A DNA stretch of 64,000 nucleotides. It comes from Sediminibacterium sp. (lineage in GTDB: Bacteria; Bacteroidota; Bacteroidia; Chitinophagales; Chitinophagaceae). The notes beneath the pieces were generated by a model. The model searched no databases. It saw only the letters and a list, made by a program, of their open reading frames with translations, and had not been told where the DNA came from. Of the stretch, positions 28,501 through 36,538 are shown one piece after another (within the stretch, counting starts at the first letter, position 1; each line of letters starts with the position of its first letter). Both the position numbers and the translations under genes were made by a program. The DNA lies in contig NZ_JAHVAA010000004.1 in NCBI RefSeq assembly GCF_019264485.1, forward strand, positions 1 through 64,000, in the 5' to 3' direction.

Positions 28501-29683
28501 TTAATTTCAGTCTGATCTCATTGCGCTCAGTACCCTGCACACAGGTAGTTGACAGCGCCACTTCTCCTGTTGAACCGAAATAGGCATACTGAAGTACAAT
28601 ATGTTTTATGATCTTCTGACTGGAATTTCTTACAATTATTTCTTTCAGGTATTTACCTCCATAAATATCGCAGCGTTGCGGATCGGAGGAGCCGTTAGCA
28701 ATAAACTCAATTGTACCTCCCGGGAAATTGATTTTTTTCAGCAACTGCGCTTCCTGCGTAATCCTTGTTTGTGAAGCGATATCATCTCTTACGGCACCAC
28801 CTGCAGAAGTACGTTCAAAACTGGTATGTGTTATACCCTGCAGATAACTGAATACCGCCTGCTGGTATTCGTATGTAATTTTTTTATCACTCTCGGGTAC
28901 CTGAATTTCTGATAACCACCAGGCCGAGTTAGCAGTAGTTGAAGCAGCTCCTCTCTCCAGAAAAGGTACAGATACAGATGCATCCCTTACATTAAACTTA
29001 TACCTAGTTCCATCCGTACCCACCATATTCCATGATTGGATTCCATCTTCACCAAGACCATAACTAAGTTTTATTTTCTGGTGTGGGATAAAATTTGGCG
29101 CCTTAGATATTTTATCGAGTAAAAATTTACCACTTACATTCAAACCACTCATATAAAAAATATCTGGTTCTGCATCCTCCATACCACTGATGTAGCGAAC
29201 AATTTTTGCATGGTTTGTATCGGATGTAGCTGGTGCATAGTTTAAAACAGCCGGTGCGTTCATATAACCTTCCGGCGTTTCATCAGGAAGTCCCACCATT
29301 GATCTCGACACCTGATACGCGCCCGAAAGGGTCCAGCCCAAACCTACCCAGGAAGCAACTTCTTCTACCTTATGCCCACCGGCATGATAGGAAAGGCCAA
29401 TTGGAATACTTAGTTTACCCACTTTTATTTCATAGAGAGGAATGGAGATGGAAGGAATACCGGTGTAGGTATTTACCGGCATATCAATGTATTTATTAAT
29501 GGCCGCAGCTTCCGGTGATGGTGGCACGATACTCATTTTCGCGGGTTGCGTAGATGACTGGCCATTTACATGTAACTGTAACAGCAGGCTGCAAAAAAAC
29601 AATACAGTAGTCAGCCTCATTTTTCTTTGGTACATTATTCTCATAACAATAGTTCTCTTTCCGGTTAGTTTAATGTATTTCAT
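22514..29683 (-). CDS. Giant YD-repeat protein with 17 DUF5977 tandem repeats
   Basis: 2389 residues, exported. Signal peptide ends ...LLLQLHVNGQ; starts at 29683, 29641, or 29620 (MRLTTVLFFCSLLL) are all possible, the first being 3 bp after the preceding stop. Residues 45-150 are the conserved start of Bacteroidota RHS-like proteins (PVNTYTGIPSISIPLYEI, GLGWTLSGAYQVSRS). YD-type sequence continues to EYDQLGRLHLIRDHQQNIL. Then come 17 repeats of 65 residues (about 1174-2278), each with FQKNNCAPGGTGSTVTYTV, ANTYSST and GQAYANANGNCT parts and two cysteines. A 111-residue Tyr/Cys-rich tail (WCGYPCYSPCYINYQ) ends it. There is no RHS-core tip. Likely a long surface fibre or adhesin. Confidence 0.92.
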   Translation of the reverse strand: MKYIKLTGKRTIVMRIMYQRKMRLTTVLFFCSLLLQLHVNGQSSTQPAKMSIVPPSPEAAAINKYIDMPVNTYTGIPSISIPLYEIKVGKLSIPIGLSYHAGGHKVEEVASWVGLGWTLSGAYQVSRSMVGLPDETPEGYMNAPAVLNYAPATSDTNHAKIVRYISGMEDAEPDIFYMSGLNVSGKFLLDKISKAPNFIPHQKIKLSYGLGEDGIQSWNMVGTDGTRYKFNVRDASVSVPFLERGAASTTANSAWWLSEIQVPESDKKITYEYQQAVFSYLQGITHTSFERTSAGGAVRDDIASQTRITQEAQLLKKINFPGGTIEFIANGSSDPQRCDIYGGKYLKEIIVRNSSQKIIKHIVLQYAYFGSTGEVALSTTCVQGTERNEIRLKLKSVSDITDPLRPLTTTITYNESLHLPNRVSSFARDHWGFYNGKNNLTLVPSVRTVYNGQPYDLSGANRDADSAFTGANQVKKITYPTGGSASYEFEQNDCENIQLPNTYIPRNTSIKGGDIGQSKQILIRTISWTTKLQVQPAYLPAGAVLNIKVYRSIDSSMIGQATYSNAHGNTDSLLPLVIPVAVTDTAGEQFSIVCTYMGDALNATTDFVLANWDDEIYRKKKAAGGLRIKKIQLADPVTGKTISNVYSYLNSTDTTRSSGTMIDLPKYDYMFMYNNASYITRTSLPNNDLGYTQGSPVGYKYVTVKQVDETGGINGATEFEYTTVDDFPEVYHSNGYVNGNAFPFVTASYNNEWRRGNLIRKKIFKGHHKDSLTLIAQTDNVYKYYSGLPTTLGDSFTSHGNSLPAAKAYISYENHTGTPPSSYIYELVSYNIYTGMYSELISSTEKSYDNGIVLTQTTNNQYDSNYLQLRSSYTIDSKGDTSRTHFSYPFDLPATAVRDTMLQRNMIDQVIEQKLYKNATLLSTQRNEYSFFNAGQVKQSSSLSSRFGNTLDTDISYQAYDVYGNLIQYKGRNGVTMSYLWNYNHSLPVAEVANATSGDFAYTSFETHMQGGWNGIDTQYVSAATAIAGRRAYDIGTTTISKTGLLANSSYLVTYWSKSGALTVSGTTGSVKTGISANGWTYYEHRVTGVSTVTVSGSGIIDELRLFPSNAQMITYTYEELTGMTSQSDASGKIVYYEYDQLGRLHLIRDHQQNILKQICYSYTGQESDCAVRYYNETQSQTLQKNDCAPGGTGSMVTYTVPANTYSSFISVADANQLAQNHISANGQAYANANGNCTFYNVAQSGSFQKNNCAPGGTGSTVTYTVAANTYSSTSSQAAANQLAIDDVNANGQTYANANGNCTFYNAAQSGNFQKNNCASGGTGSTVTYTVAVNTYSSTSSQAAANQLAIDDVNANGQAYANANGNCTFYNAAQSGNFQKNNCASGGTGSTVTYTVAANTYSSTSSQAAANQLAIDDVNANGQAYANTNGNCTFYNTVQSGNFQKNNCAPGGTGSTVTYTVAANSYSSTSSQAAANQLAIDDVTANGQAYANTNGNCTFYNTAQSGNFQKNNCAPGGTGSTVTYTVAANTYSSTSSQAAANQLAIDDVTANGQSHANSNGYCTFYNTAQSGNFQKNNCAPGGTGSTVTYTVAANSYSSTSSQAAADQLAINEINANGQSHANTNGYCTFYNTTQSGTFYKNNCAPGGTGSAVTYTVSANSYSSTSSQAAADQLAINEINANGQTHANNTGYCTFYNTAQSGNFQKNNCAPGGTGSIVTYTIPANTYSSTSSQAAADQLAINAVNANGQTHANNTGYCTFYNTAQSGNFQKNNCAPGGTGSTVTYTIPANSYSSTSSQAAADQLAINAVNANGQSYANNNGYCTFYNTVQQTNFQKNNCAPGGTGSTVTYTVPANSYSSTSSQAAADQLAINEINANGQTFANNNGYCTFYNSTQSTTFYKNNCASGGYGSAVTYTVSAGAYSSTSSQAAADQLAINEINANGQAYANSNGYCTFYNTAQSGTFYKNNCAPGGTGSAVVYTISAYAYSSTESQAAANQLAINAVNAGGQTYANNNGYCTFYNAPQSVSYQRNNCSTGGTGSWVTYTVPEGSYSSTSSQSDANQQALNAAHANGQAYANANGTCTYYNTTQQAYFQKNNCPGTAVGSSVLYTVYAGAYSSNIDQAHANQYAINDLNANGQTYANNNGGCTYYSVAYSANFQKSDCGSGGTGSTVLFTVPAGSFTSTTSQGHANGAAYDYMMANGYAYANANGTCTYYNTAQSGTFTRNNCGSGYTGGQVTYTVPANTYSSNTSQSDANQQAINDVNANGQAYANANGSCTAIQTDVYAQLTIENVYDYFDGYSYGDLVVRFYTDASATVPTSANNLNINYTAYDQCAWQTSDTYYGAYGYYAYLYYGATLSYPSGWCGYPCYSPCYINYQLTTGTGYIIIW
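22850..26164 (-). repeat. 17 x 195-bp coding tandem repeats (DUF5977)
   Basis: In-frame tandem units of 195 bp within the giant gene. The middle units are the most alike in DNA and protein; the first unit and the last five diverge (changed NNC context, Y for F, GTAVGSS insert), the pattern of recent internal amplification with older edges. Copy number could change by recombination. Confidence 0.92.
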
Positions 29684-29686
29684 ATG

Positions 29687-31105
29687 TTAAAACATATACC
29701 CTATTCTAAACTTCAGTGCCGTTGTACGTGGGGTTTGTGAATAACTCAGGAAATCCCATAACAACTGAAGGTTGCCATTTTTTTTACCTGCTTTAAATTT
29801 TTTAGTCATGCCTATCAAACCACTTTTCTGCCAGGCGTCAAGGTTTTGAAGCAGGTCAATTCTTGAAAATTCCTGTTGGTGATTCAACTCATATCCCCCA
29901 CTGATCCATATACTGCCTTTCAGCCTGATATCCATATAACTGCGCAAGCCCACTCCCTGATGTGTGATACGCATCTGGCTGAAATTTTTACCCCATCCCA
30001 TTTTATACGACATGCCTGTGCCAACTACTGCATGATCAGTCAGTTTATATCCTGCTGTAACAGCAATATCTGTGGTAACCGGAAGCCAGCCATTGGGTCT
30101 TTGCGATTGTATATTCATTCCCCACTCAATTCGTTTCCAGAATGTTTTTGTTTTTTGGGTATTTGGTTTAAAGTCGGGCATTTCCATATCGCCACTTCCA
30201 CCCATGCTGTTTAGCTTGTCTTTCAGTTTGTTTAATTCTGTACGTGCCGCCTGTACCTGTGTTTGTAAATATTGGGCCGGGCTACTGCCGCCTGTAGCAC
30301 CCTGTAATTGCTGACCTATCATCTGTTGCGTGCTACTGCGTGTCTGGAGCCCGGCTATTGCACTATTAGCCGGTAAAGAACCCGGTACCTGAAAAATTTG
30401 CGACAACATACTATTACGCGACATAAAGCTGGTAAACTGTGGATGCTGTTTGGCAACGGTCAGTAATTGTTTGGCCAACTTATCAGGCTGTCTTAATAAG
30501 TCCCGGTACTCGTTCAATTGTTGCTGGTGATAATAAATTTCTTTCTGGAAAGAAGTTAATGCCTGTAATCGCCCCTGCTTTACCAGAAGGTCTTTTAAAA
30601 CATTACGCCTGTTACGTAATAGCGACTGTATCTCAATACTGTTCTGCCAGTGTTTCTGGAAAATATGGAGGTCGATCCCAAGTTGCTTTAAAGCAAGTGA
30701 ATAATTACCTAACTGTTTTTGAAGAAATTGAATTCCTGTTACCAGGCTATCGAACATGGGTTGATATTCGGTACCGGGTTTTTGCATTGAATCTGTGTTA
30801 TCCGCATTCACTAAACCAGCTTCCAGAGATTGATAAAATTTTTTCCCCTCCATGCCAGTGGTAATACTATCAGGGAAACCCAGTTTTTTTTCAAACATCC
30901 TCGATTTAGCAAGCAGTTTTTTATTCTTTTTCCTGATGCGCCGAGTTAGTTTTTGATACTTAGCCGACAGCTTTTCCAATGCACGATCAGATAATACCAT
31001 TTTACCCGGAACGGGTTTATTCTCAATAGTTTCAGGCGTTTGTGACAAACACGCTGCGGATGAAAATATAAGCATTAGTATGGTCAATACTCTTCTACTA
31101 CGCAT
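29687..31105 (-). CDS. Coiled-coil plus outer-membrane barrel protein heading the RHS operon
   Basis: 472 residues. Signal peptide to about AACLSQ; residues 40-290 are highly charged helices with coiled-coil character (KLSAKYQKLTRRIRKKNKKL, KHWQNSIEIQSLLRNRRNVL, VQAARTELNKLKDKLNSM). The last 150 residues alternate polar and hydrophobic residues in short strands (MNIQSQRPNGWLPVTTDIAV, GSIWISGGYEL) and end in YMF, the terminal phenylalanine of outer-membrane barrels. It is the first gene of the train, 3 bp before the giant gene. It may anchor or export the YD/RHS proteins; that is inference from order and topology. No named family is recognised. Confidence 0.78.
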   Translation of the reverse strand: MRSRRVLTILMLIFSSAACLSQTPETIENKPVPGKMVLSDRALEKLSAKYQKLTRRIRKKNKKLLAKSRMFEKKLGFPDSITTGMEGKKFYQSLEAGLVNADNTDSMQKPGTEYQPMFDSLVTGIQFLQKQLGNYSLALKQLGIDLHIFQKHWQNSIEIQSLLRNRRNVLKDLLVKQGRLQALTSFQKEIYYHQQQLNEYRDLLRQPDKLAKQLLTVAKQHPQFTSFMSRNSMLSQIFQVPGSLPANSAIAGLQTRSSTQQMIGQQLQGATGGSSPAQYLQTQVQAARTELNKLKDKLNSMGGSGDMEMPDFKPNTQKTKTFWKRIEWGMNIQSQRPNGWLPVTTDIAVTAGYKLTDHAVVGTGMSYKMGWGKNFSQMRITHQGVGLRSYMDIRLKGSIWISGGYELNHQQEFSRIDLLQNLDAWQKSGLIGMTKKFKAGKKNGNLQLLWDFLSYSQTPRTTALKFRIGYMF

Positions 31106-31527
31106 AAGGATTCTGCATATTAGTTTCGGAAAAAAAAACTAAGATCGATACAAAACAAAGTCGTATCAATATCAAAATGATCCGGGTAAATTCAGGGGGG
31201 TATCAATATTTGTATCTGTGTAGGGGGCAACAAATACAGATGCTAAATGTACAATGCGCAGGGGGGATTGCATATACATTTACAGAACAAATCTATGCGA
31301 AGAACTGAAAAAAAAAAATATTTTTTCTTACCCTTTTAAAAAAAACAACTGGCACATTCAATCAATCTTTATAAAATAAGCTAATAGTATTTGTTCTGAC
31401 TTTTATTATTAAATCCAATTCACAAATACCGATAATTTAGCATGCCCTCTTTCCGCAATTAATCTGAAAAGCCAGATATCCTACTTCTTAATACAGATTG
31501 CTCACATAATTGACACCGCATGGTTAA
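31106..31527. other. Leader/promoter region of the RHS operon, with three G runs
   Basis: 420 bases without a gene, strongly AT-rich except for three G runs at 31195-31200 (6), 31223-31227 (5) and 31261-31266 (6), spaced about 30-40 nt. On the operon strand they are C runs. No good TAnnTTTG element was found; TAGTTTTT near 31134 on the minus strand is the nearest. The right end (31440-31527) is the region after exbD and holds nothing I recognise. Confidence 0.5.
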
Positions 31528-32025
31528 TTACTGCTTTTCATCCAGCAACATATACTTTTTCACCCCATTAATCATCATTTCATCCAGCACATTCACCAGG
31601 TTGCCATAACTCGATGCCTGTAATGGTTTGATGAGTACAACAGGCTCTGCATCATCGCCGAAATAGGTTTTTACCTGTTTTATTTTGGCCTGTAATACGG
31701 CTCTTAATCCTTTATTGCTGTAATCTGTTAGCTGAATATTTTTTTCATTGCTGCCTTCATAATAGCGAATGATATTATTACCATCGAGCAATAGAGAAAT
31801 GGTTTTTCTTTCGCCGGTTACTGTGGGGTTATCTGTATTGCTTTCATCGGGTAAGGGCAAAAGAATACTCGTTGGCTCACTCAATGCAGTGGTGAAAATA
31901 AAAAAAGTAATGAGTAGAAAACCCAGGTCAACCATGGGTGTAAGATCTACACGGGTAGATAATTTTTTGTTGCGGTGCAGGCCCTTACGGTTCCTGCTTT
32001 CGGGTGTTTGAATCTCTGCCATCAT
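31528..32025 (-). CDS. ExbD/TolR-family biopolymer transport protein
   Basis: 165 residues with one N-terminal membrane helix (FLLITFFIFTTAL) and a periplasmic domain. The proton-carrying aspartate is in DLTPMVDLGFLLITFF, the canonical position. ExbD works with ExbB and TonB (or TolQ/TolR) to drive outer-membrane transport, but no exbB or tonB is adjacent, so this is a stand-alone copy serving a motor encoded elsewhere. The basic N-terminus with RNRKGLHRNKKLSTRV is usual in Bacteroidota ExbD. Start at 32025 or three bases later. Confidence 0.93.
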   Translation of the reverse strand: MMAEIQTPESRNRKGLHRNKKLSTRVDLTPMVDLGFLLITFFIFTTALSEPTSILLPLPDESNTDNPTVTGERKTISLLLDGNNIIRYYEGSNEKNIQLTDYSNKGLRAVLQAKIKQVKTYFGDDAEPVVLIKPLQASSYGNLVNVLDEMMINGVKKYMLLDEKQ

Positions 32026-32072
32026 CAGTCGTTTTTAATAAGATGATTTTATGGCAGTATTCCATACTGTAA

Positions 32073-32804
32073 CTATTGCCAGTTTAGTTGAACCATCACC
32101 GGTCTGTGATCCGAAGCTACAGGCTCATTTAATACTTCGGCCTGAAGAACCGATACTTTTTGTTTGTGATGCATGAGAATATAATCGATACAACGATCGG
32201 GTTTATCGGAAGGGAAACTAAAGGCATTTGAACTCAATAATTGAAAATGATGTTGCAGCAATTGCATCATCGGGCTGCCGGGAATATCATTTAAATCGCC
32301 CGCAAGCAGAACGGGTTTTTGATATGCCTTTATTGCTTCTTCAATAATTTTTACAGAACCAATCCTGTCTTTTTCCGTAAGTGAAAGATGCGTACAGAAA
32401 ACTACATAGTGTTCAAACTCTACAATCAATAAAACCCTTGGTTCTTCGGTTCCGGGTAATGGAATGGTTTTCTGATTTACTGGCTTTTCTTTCGACAATA
32501 CACCCACTCCATATTTACCTCCCTGAAAAGCAATGGCGGCACCATAACTGGCATACATGCCTGTTGTTTCAGACAGTTCTTTCAATACATCAACTCCTTT
32601 ACTTCTCTGTGTAACACTATCGAGTTCCTGCAAAGCAATAATGGAGGCTTTTGATTGAGTGATGATGTTGGCGATGCGTTTATAGTTGGTTACATTATCC
32701 ATGCCTTTGGCATTGCGGATATTGTAACTAAGGATGCGTATTGGTTCAGCGGGAGAAAAGGAGCGTAAAATGAATGTGATAAGAATTAAAAAAGATGTCC
32801 GCAT
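32073..32804 (-). CDS. Secreted endonuclease/exonuclease/phosphatase-family protein
   Basis: 243 residues with an N-terminal signal-like segment (MRTSFLILITFILRSFSPAEP). The EEP fold motifs are in order: ILSYNIRNAKG, the metal glutamate in IIALQELDS, THLSLTE, LLAGDLNDIPGSP, DYILMHH and the final SDHRPVMVQL. All catalytic residues appear intact. Members cleave phosphodiesters in DNA, phosphoinositides or sphingomyelin; the substrate cannot be chosen here. Being exported suggests nutrient phosphate scavenging or extracellular DNA degradation. Confidence 0.9.
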   Translation of the reverse strand: MRTSFLILITFILRSFSPAEPIRILSYNIRNAKGMDNVTNYKRIANIITQSKASIIALQELDSVTQRSKGVDVLKELSETTGMYASYGAAIAFQGGKYGVGVLSKEKPVNQKTIPLPGTEEPRVLLIVEFEHYVVFCTHLSLTEKDRIGSVKIIEEAIKAYQKPVLLAGDLNDIPGSPMMQLLQHHFQLLSSNAFSFPSDKPDRCIDYILMHHKQKVSVLQAEVLNEPVASDHRPVMVQLNWQ

Positions 32805-32822
32805 TTATTTGAATGTTTTTTT

Positions 32823-32935
32823 ACCACAGAGTTACACGGAGTGAGGCGCAGTCCAAAGGACCCTTAGGGGGAGTTTCACAGAAGAACACAGAAGGATATA
32901 CTTTCGGACTTACCGACTTCCGGACTCCCGACTCA
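32823..32935. repeat. CCACAGAGTTACACGGAG-word block
   Basis: ACCACAGAGTTACACGGAG, GTTTCACAGAAGAACACAG, and CTTACCGACTTCCGGACTCC/CCGACTC words fill the gap between recQ and the endonuclease gene. AAAGGACCCTTAGGGGGAG resembles the AAAGGACTCCTACGGAG loop at 46429-46445. Confidence 0.6.
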
Positions 32936-35227
32936 CTAATTCCCATACACACTCAAAAACTTGATCCGCATAATTTTCAACTGCTCCCAGGTATAATTAT
33001 TATCGCTCAGTTCCTGTTGTGCTATCTGGAGTGATGAAGTTTCGCAGTTTTTGAAATATTCAATAATTTCTTCCTGGTCGTATTCATCCAGCCATTCATC
33101 AATAGCGTAGTCGAGGTTGAGTTTGGTACCGCTGGCAGCAATGGTTTCCATTTCTTCCAGCAGCTCATCGAGTCGCAGGTTCTTATTCCTTGCAATGGTT
33201 TCGAGTGGAATTTTTTTATCTACATTCTGGATGATGTAAATTTTATTGTTGGCTTTATTGGCCACACTCTTCATTACAAAATCATCCGGTTTTTCGATAT
33301 CGTTTTCCTCCACATATTTGGCCACCATTTCCACAAATGGCTTACCATATTTTATGGCTTTGCCCTTACTTACACCCTGGCATTTTTCCAGCTCTTCCAA
33401 TGTAGTAGGATACAATGTGGCCATATCCTGTAAAGAAGTTTCGAGGAAAATGACAAATGGCGGTAGGTTTTTTCGTTTGGCTTCTTTCTGACGCAACTCT
33501 TTGAGCATTTCAAACAATTTGTCATCGGCCGCCGCCCCGGTTTGTGCTCCGCCTTCACCTTCTTCGTCATCGGCATTGGCATCTTCAAACAGGTTATTCA
33601 ATACAATTTTAAAGGAGGCAGGCTTCTTCAAAAACTTTTCACCTTTCTCTGTTATTTTCAGGAGGCCATACTCTTCAATATCTTTTCGCACCAGGTTTTC
33701 CAGCATAATCTGTCGAACCAGGCTGTTCCATAAATGCAGCTCCCTGTCTTTGCCAATACCAAATACTTCAAGCTGATCGTGACGGAACATGCTGATCTGT
33801 GGCGTGAGTTTACCCGTAAGCACACTGATTACATAGTCTGTAACAAAACGTTCATCCAGTGCTTTAATCGTTTTCAGCACCTGTACCACTTCTTCTTTAA
33901 CTTCAATTTTTTCTTTCGGGTTTCTACAATTATCGCAGTTACCGCAGTTTTTTTCACCCCAATCTTCTCCAAAATAGTGCAGCAGTATTTTTCGGCGGCA
34001 CACCGAACTTTCGGCATAAGCCACGGTTTCATCAATCAGTTGTCCGCCCACTTCTCTTTCACTCAGTGGTTTGTCGCGCATGAGGTGTTCCAGTTTGGCC
34101 ACGTCTTTATGCGAGTAATACAATACACAAATACCTTCCAGTCCATCGCGTCCTGCCCGGCCGGTTTCCTGGTAATAGTTTTCGATGGATTTGGGAATAT
34201 TAAAATGAATCACAAATCGGATATCGGGTTTATCAATTCCCATTCCAAATGCAATGGTGGCCACAATTACCTGTACATCTTCATTCAGAAACTGGTCTTG
34301 CCGGTCGGCACGTAATTTCTGATCAAGTCCGGCATGGTAGGCTACGGCTTTAATATTATTGGCTACCAGCAGTTCGGCAAGCTCTTCGGTGGTTTTACGG
34401 TTAAGTGTATAAATGATACCGCTTTTGCCTTTGTGCTGGCTGATAAACTTCACAATATGTTTAACCGTCTGGTCTTTTTTAATCTTTGGTTGAATCTCAT
34501 AATAGAGATTGGTACGGTTAAAAGAAGAGATAAAAATATTGGGTTCGCGTAAGCCGAGGTTCTTTACAATATCGCTTTGTACTTTGGGTGTGGCTGTTGC
34601 TGTTAATGCAATAACGGGCACATCGGGGTTAATGATGTCCATCATTTCCCTCAAACGGCGGTATTCAGGTCTGAAATCGTGACCCCATTCTGAAATACAG
34701 TGTGCTTCATCAACCGCAAAAAAGGAAATTTTAAGATCGGCGAAATATTCCAGGTTCTCCTGCTTGGTTAATGTTTCGGGTGCCACATAGAGCAGTTTGG
34801 TTTTACCACTGTCGAGGTCTTCCTTAACTGCTTTTATCTGGCCCTTATTGAGTGAGGAGTTGAGAAAATGCGCCACATCGTCTTTTTCGCTGTAACCCCT
34901 TACAAGGTCTACCTGGTTTTTCATCAGGGCAATAAGGGGCGATACTATAATGGCACAGCCTTCGAGTATCATGGCGGGTAACTGGTAACAGAGGCTTTTA
35001 CCACCACCAGTGGGCATGATGACAAATGTATCCTTACCGCTTAATAGGCTGCGGATAGATTTCTCCTGTGTGCCTTTGAATTCCCGGAAACCAAAATAGG
35101 TTTCCAGAGCCCCATGAATATCAAAATTGGCTTCTGCCAGTTTTTTTGTGGTCGTTTTTTTACCTGCTGCGGCAGATTTAGGTGTTGTGCCCTTTTTTGC
35201 TGGGGCTTTTTTTGTACTTGTTGCCAT
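32936..35227 (-). CDS. recQ: ATP-dependent DNA helicase RecQ
   Basis: 763 residues. A lysine/alanine-rich tail (about 1-30) precedes the helicase core: [15 protein letters not shown] (Walker A), [18 protein letters not shown] (DEAH box and RecQ aromatic loop), [10 protein letters not shown] (motif VI). A zinc site follows ([25 protein letters not shown]), then a winged-helix RQC region and an HRDC domain ([20 protein letters not shown]...KGKAIKYG). The C-terminus has an extra helical region (about 660-763) seen in Bacteroidota RecQ. It unwinds DNA 3'-5' in recombination and fork repair. Divergent from kdsD. Confidence 0.96.
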   Translation of the reverse strand: MATSTKKAPAKKGTTPKSAAAGKKTTTKKLAEANFDIHGALETYFGFREFKGTQEKSIRSLLSGKDTFVIMPTGGGKSLCYQLPAMILEGCAIIVSPLIALMKNQVDLVRGYSEKDDVAHFLNSSLNKGQIKAVKEDLDSGKTKLLYVAPETLTKQENLEYFADLKISFFAVDEAHCISEWGHDFRPEYRRLREMMDIINPDVPVIALTATATPKVQSDIVKNLGLREPNIFISSFNRTNLYYEIQPKIKKDQTVKHIVKFISQHKGKSGIIYTLNRKTTEELAELLVANNIKAVAYHAGLDQKLRADRQDQFLNEDVQVIVATIAFGMGIDKPDIRFVIHFNIPKSIENYYQETGRAGRDGLEGICVLYYSHKDVAKLEHLMRDKPLSEREVGGQLIDETVAYAESSVCRRKILLHYFGEDWGEKNCGNCDNCRNPKEKIEVKEEVVQVLKTIKALDERFVTDYVISVLTGKLTPQISMFRHDQLEVFGIGKDRELHLWNSLVRQIMLENLVRKDIEEYGLLKITEKGEKFLKKPASFKIVLNNLFEDANADDEEGEGGAQTGAAADDKLFEMLKELRQKEAKRKNLPPFVIFLETSLQDMATLYPTTLEELEKCQGVSKGKAIKYGKPFVEMVAKYVEENDIEKPDDFVMKSVANKANNKIYIIQNVDKKIPLETIARNKNLRLDELLEEMETIAASGTKLNLDYAIDEWLDEYDQEEIIEYFKNCETSSLQIAQQELSDNNYTWEQLKIMRIKFLSVYGN

Positions 35228-35449
35228 GTATATACAATCAGTTTACCGCACCGGCGGAACCCTTTATAACCATATAAGTTAATGATTTTACCGGAATTTT
35301 CACTTAATATTTGCCCATCGGCTTAAGAGGAAGTGTTTCCGGCGGAACCGGTCCATGGTGGCCCTTCTGAGGAAGCTACCTGCTTTTTTCGAAAGGACGG
35401 CGAAGTTAACGAAGAATGGGCTGATTACATAGAGTTTGCTGTTAAAGTT

Positions 35450-35457
35450 TACCTTTG
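35450..35457 (+). promoter_or_regulatory. Candidate -7 element for kdsD
   Basis: TACCTTTG fits TAnnTTTG and ends six bases before the ATG at 35464. If used, the transcript would be almost leaderless. No -33 TTTG at normal spacing. Confidence 0.4.
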
Positions 35458-35463
35458 CGTGGC

Positions 35464-36426
35464 ATGAAAAAAACGATTGTACAAACGGCATTAGCAACCA
35501 TTGAGTTGGAAGCGGCTTCCATTGCTGGTCTTTCGGTTTTTATTGATGAAAATTTTGATAAAGCCATTCACCAGATAGCCCTTTGCAAAGGCAGGATTGT
35601 GATCAGTGGCGTAGGTAAAAGCGCCATTGTTGCACAGAAAATTGTAGCCACCCTAAATTCTACAGGTACCCCTGCACTTTTTATGCATGCAGCCGATGCC
35701 ATTCATGGCGATCTGGGCATGGTTCAGCAGGATGATATTGTATTACTCATCAGTAAGAGTGGGGAGAGCCCTGAAATAAAAGTGCTGGTTCCACTCATTA
35801 AAAATTTTGGCAATACCCTTATCGGAATGGTAGGTAATACCGAAAGCTCCCTCGCCAAAGCGGCTGATATTGTTTTAAATACTACAGTAAGCCAGGAAGC
35901 CTGTCCCAATAACCTCGCACCCACCAGCAGCACTACAGCGCAAATGGTAATGGGCGATGTACTGGCCGTATGCCTGATGGAGTTAAATGGTTTTTCGGAC
36001 CATGATTTTGCGCGTTATCACCCGGGTGGTAATCTTGGCAAACGTTTATACCTGCGTGTGGCAGATCTGTATACTAATAATGAAAGCCCTAAAGTATTAC
36101 CCGATACTGGTTTAAAACAGGTGATTGTAGAAATTACCGAAAAAAGATTGGGTGTTACCGCCGTGGTAGACCCTCAAAATAAAGTTCTGGGTATTATTAC
36201 CGATGGCGACCTCAGGAGAATGCTTGAAAAAACAAATGAGCTGAGCACTATTACTGCTGCGGATATTTTTTCGCCCAATCCAAAAACCATCGATCCGGGT
36301 ATGCTTGCCGTAGAAGCATTGGAAGTGTTAAGAAACAATGATATCAGTCAACTTATCGTTGCCGAAAACGGAACTTATATGGGTATACTACATATTCACG
36401 ACCTGATAAGAGAGGGGATTATATAA
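35464..36426 (+). CDS. kdsD: Arabinose-5-phosphate isomerase (KdsD/GutQ family)
   Basis: 320 residues from the ATG at 35464; a TTG at 35455 would lie inside the promoter element. SIS domain first (GRIVISGVGKSAIVAQKIV, LLISKSGESPEI, HGDLGMV), then two CBS domains (about 205-320). It converts ribulose 5-phosphate to arabinose 5-phosphate, the first step to Kdo for lipopolysaccharide. The next gene makes GDP-mannose, so both supply envelope sugars. NPGGNLGKRL-type signature appears here as HPGGNLGKRLYLRV. Confidence 0.94.
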   Translation: MKKTIVQTALATIELEAASIAGLSVFIDENFDKAIHQIALCKGRIVISGVGKSAIVAQKIVATLNSTGTPALFMHAADAIHGDLGMVQQDDIVLLISKSGESPEIKVLVPLIKNFGNTLIGMVGNTESSLAKAADIVLNTTVSQEACPNNLAPTSSTTAQMVMGDVLAVCLMELNGFSDHDFARYHPGGNLGKRLYLRVADLYTNNESPKVLPDTGLKQVIVEITEKRLGVTAVVDPQNKVLGIITDGDLRRMLEKTNELSTITAADIFSPNPKTIDPGMLAVEALEVLRNNDISQLIVAENGTYMGILHIHDLIREGII

Positions 36427-36538
36427 ATAAAGGAATAAGAAAGTAAGAGATAAGACACAGGAATTGAAACTATTTCATTGCGCTGCTAAATTAGCCTGTA
36501 ATATTGCAGGGCTGAAAAGGGGATCAAATTAATTAGGA

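Noticed and set aside
31195-31266. G-quadruplex from the three G runs
   Set aside because: Only three runs and loops of about 22 and 33 nt; a stable intramolecular quadruplex needs four runs with short loops.
33734-34315. 193-codon open frame antisense to recQ
   Set aside because: Opposite strand is a full RecQ with all motifs; the antisense product is rich in F, H and N, as expected of a mirror frame.
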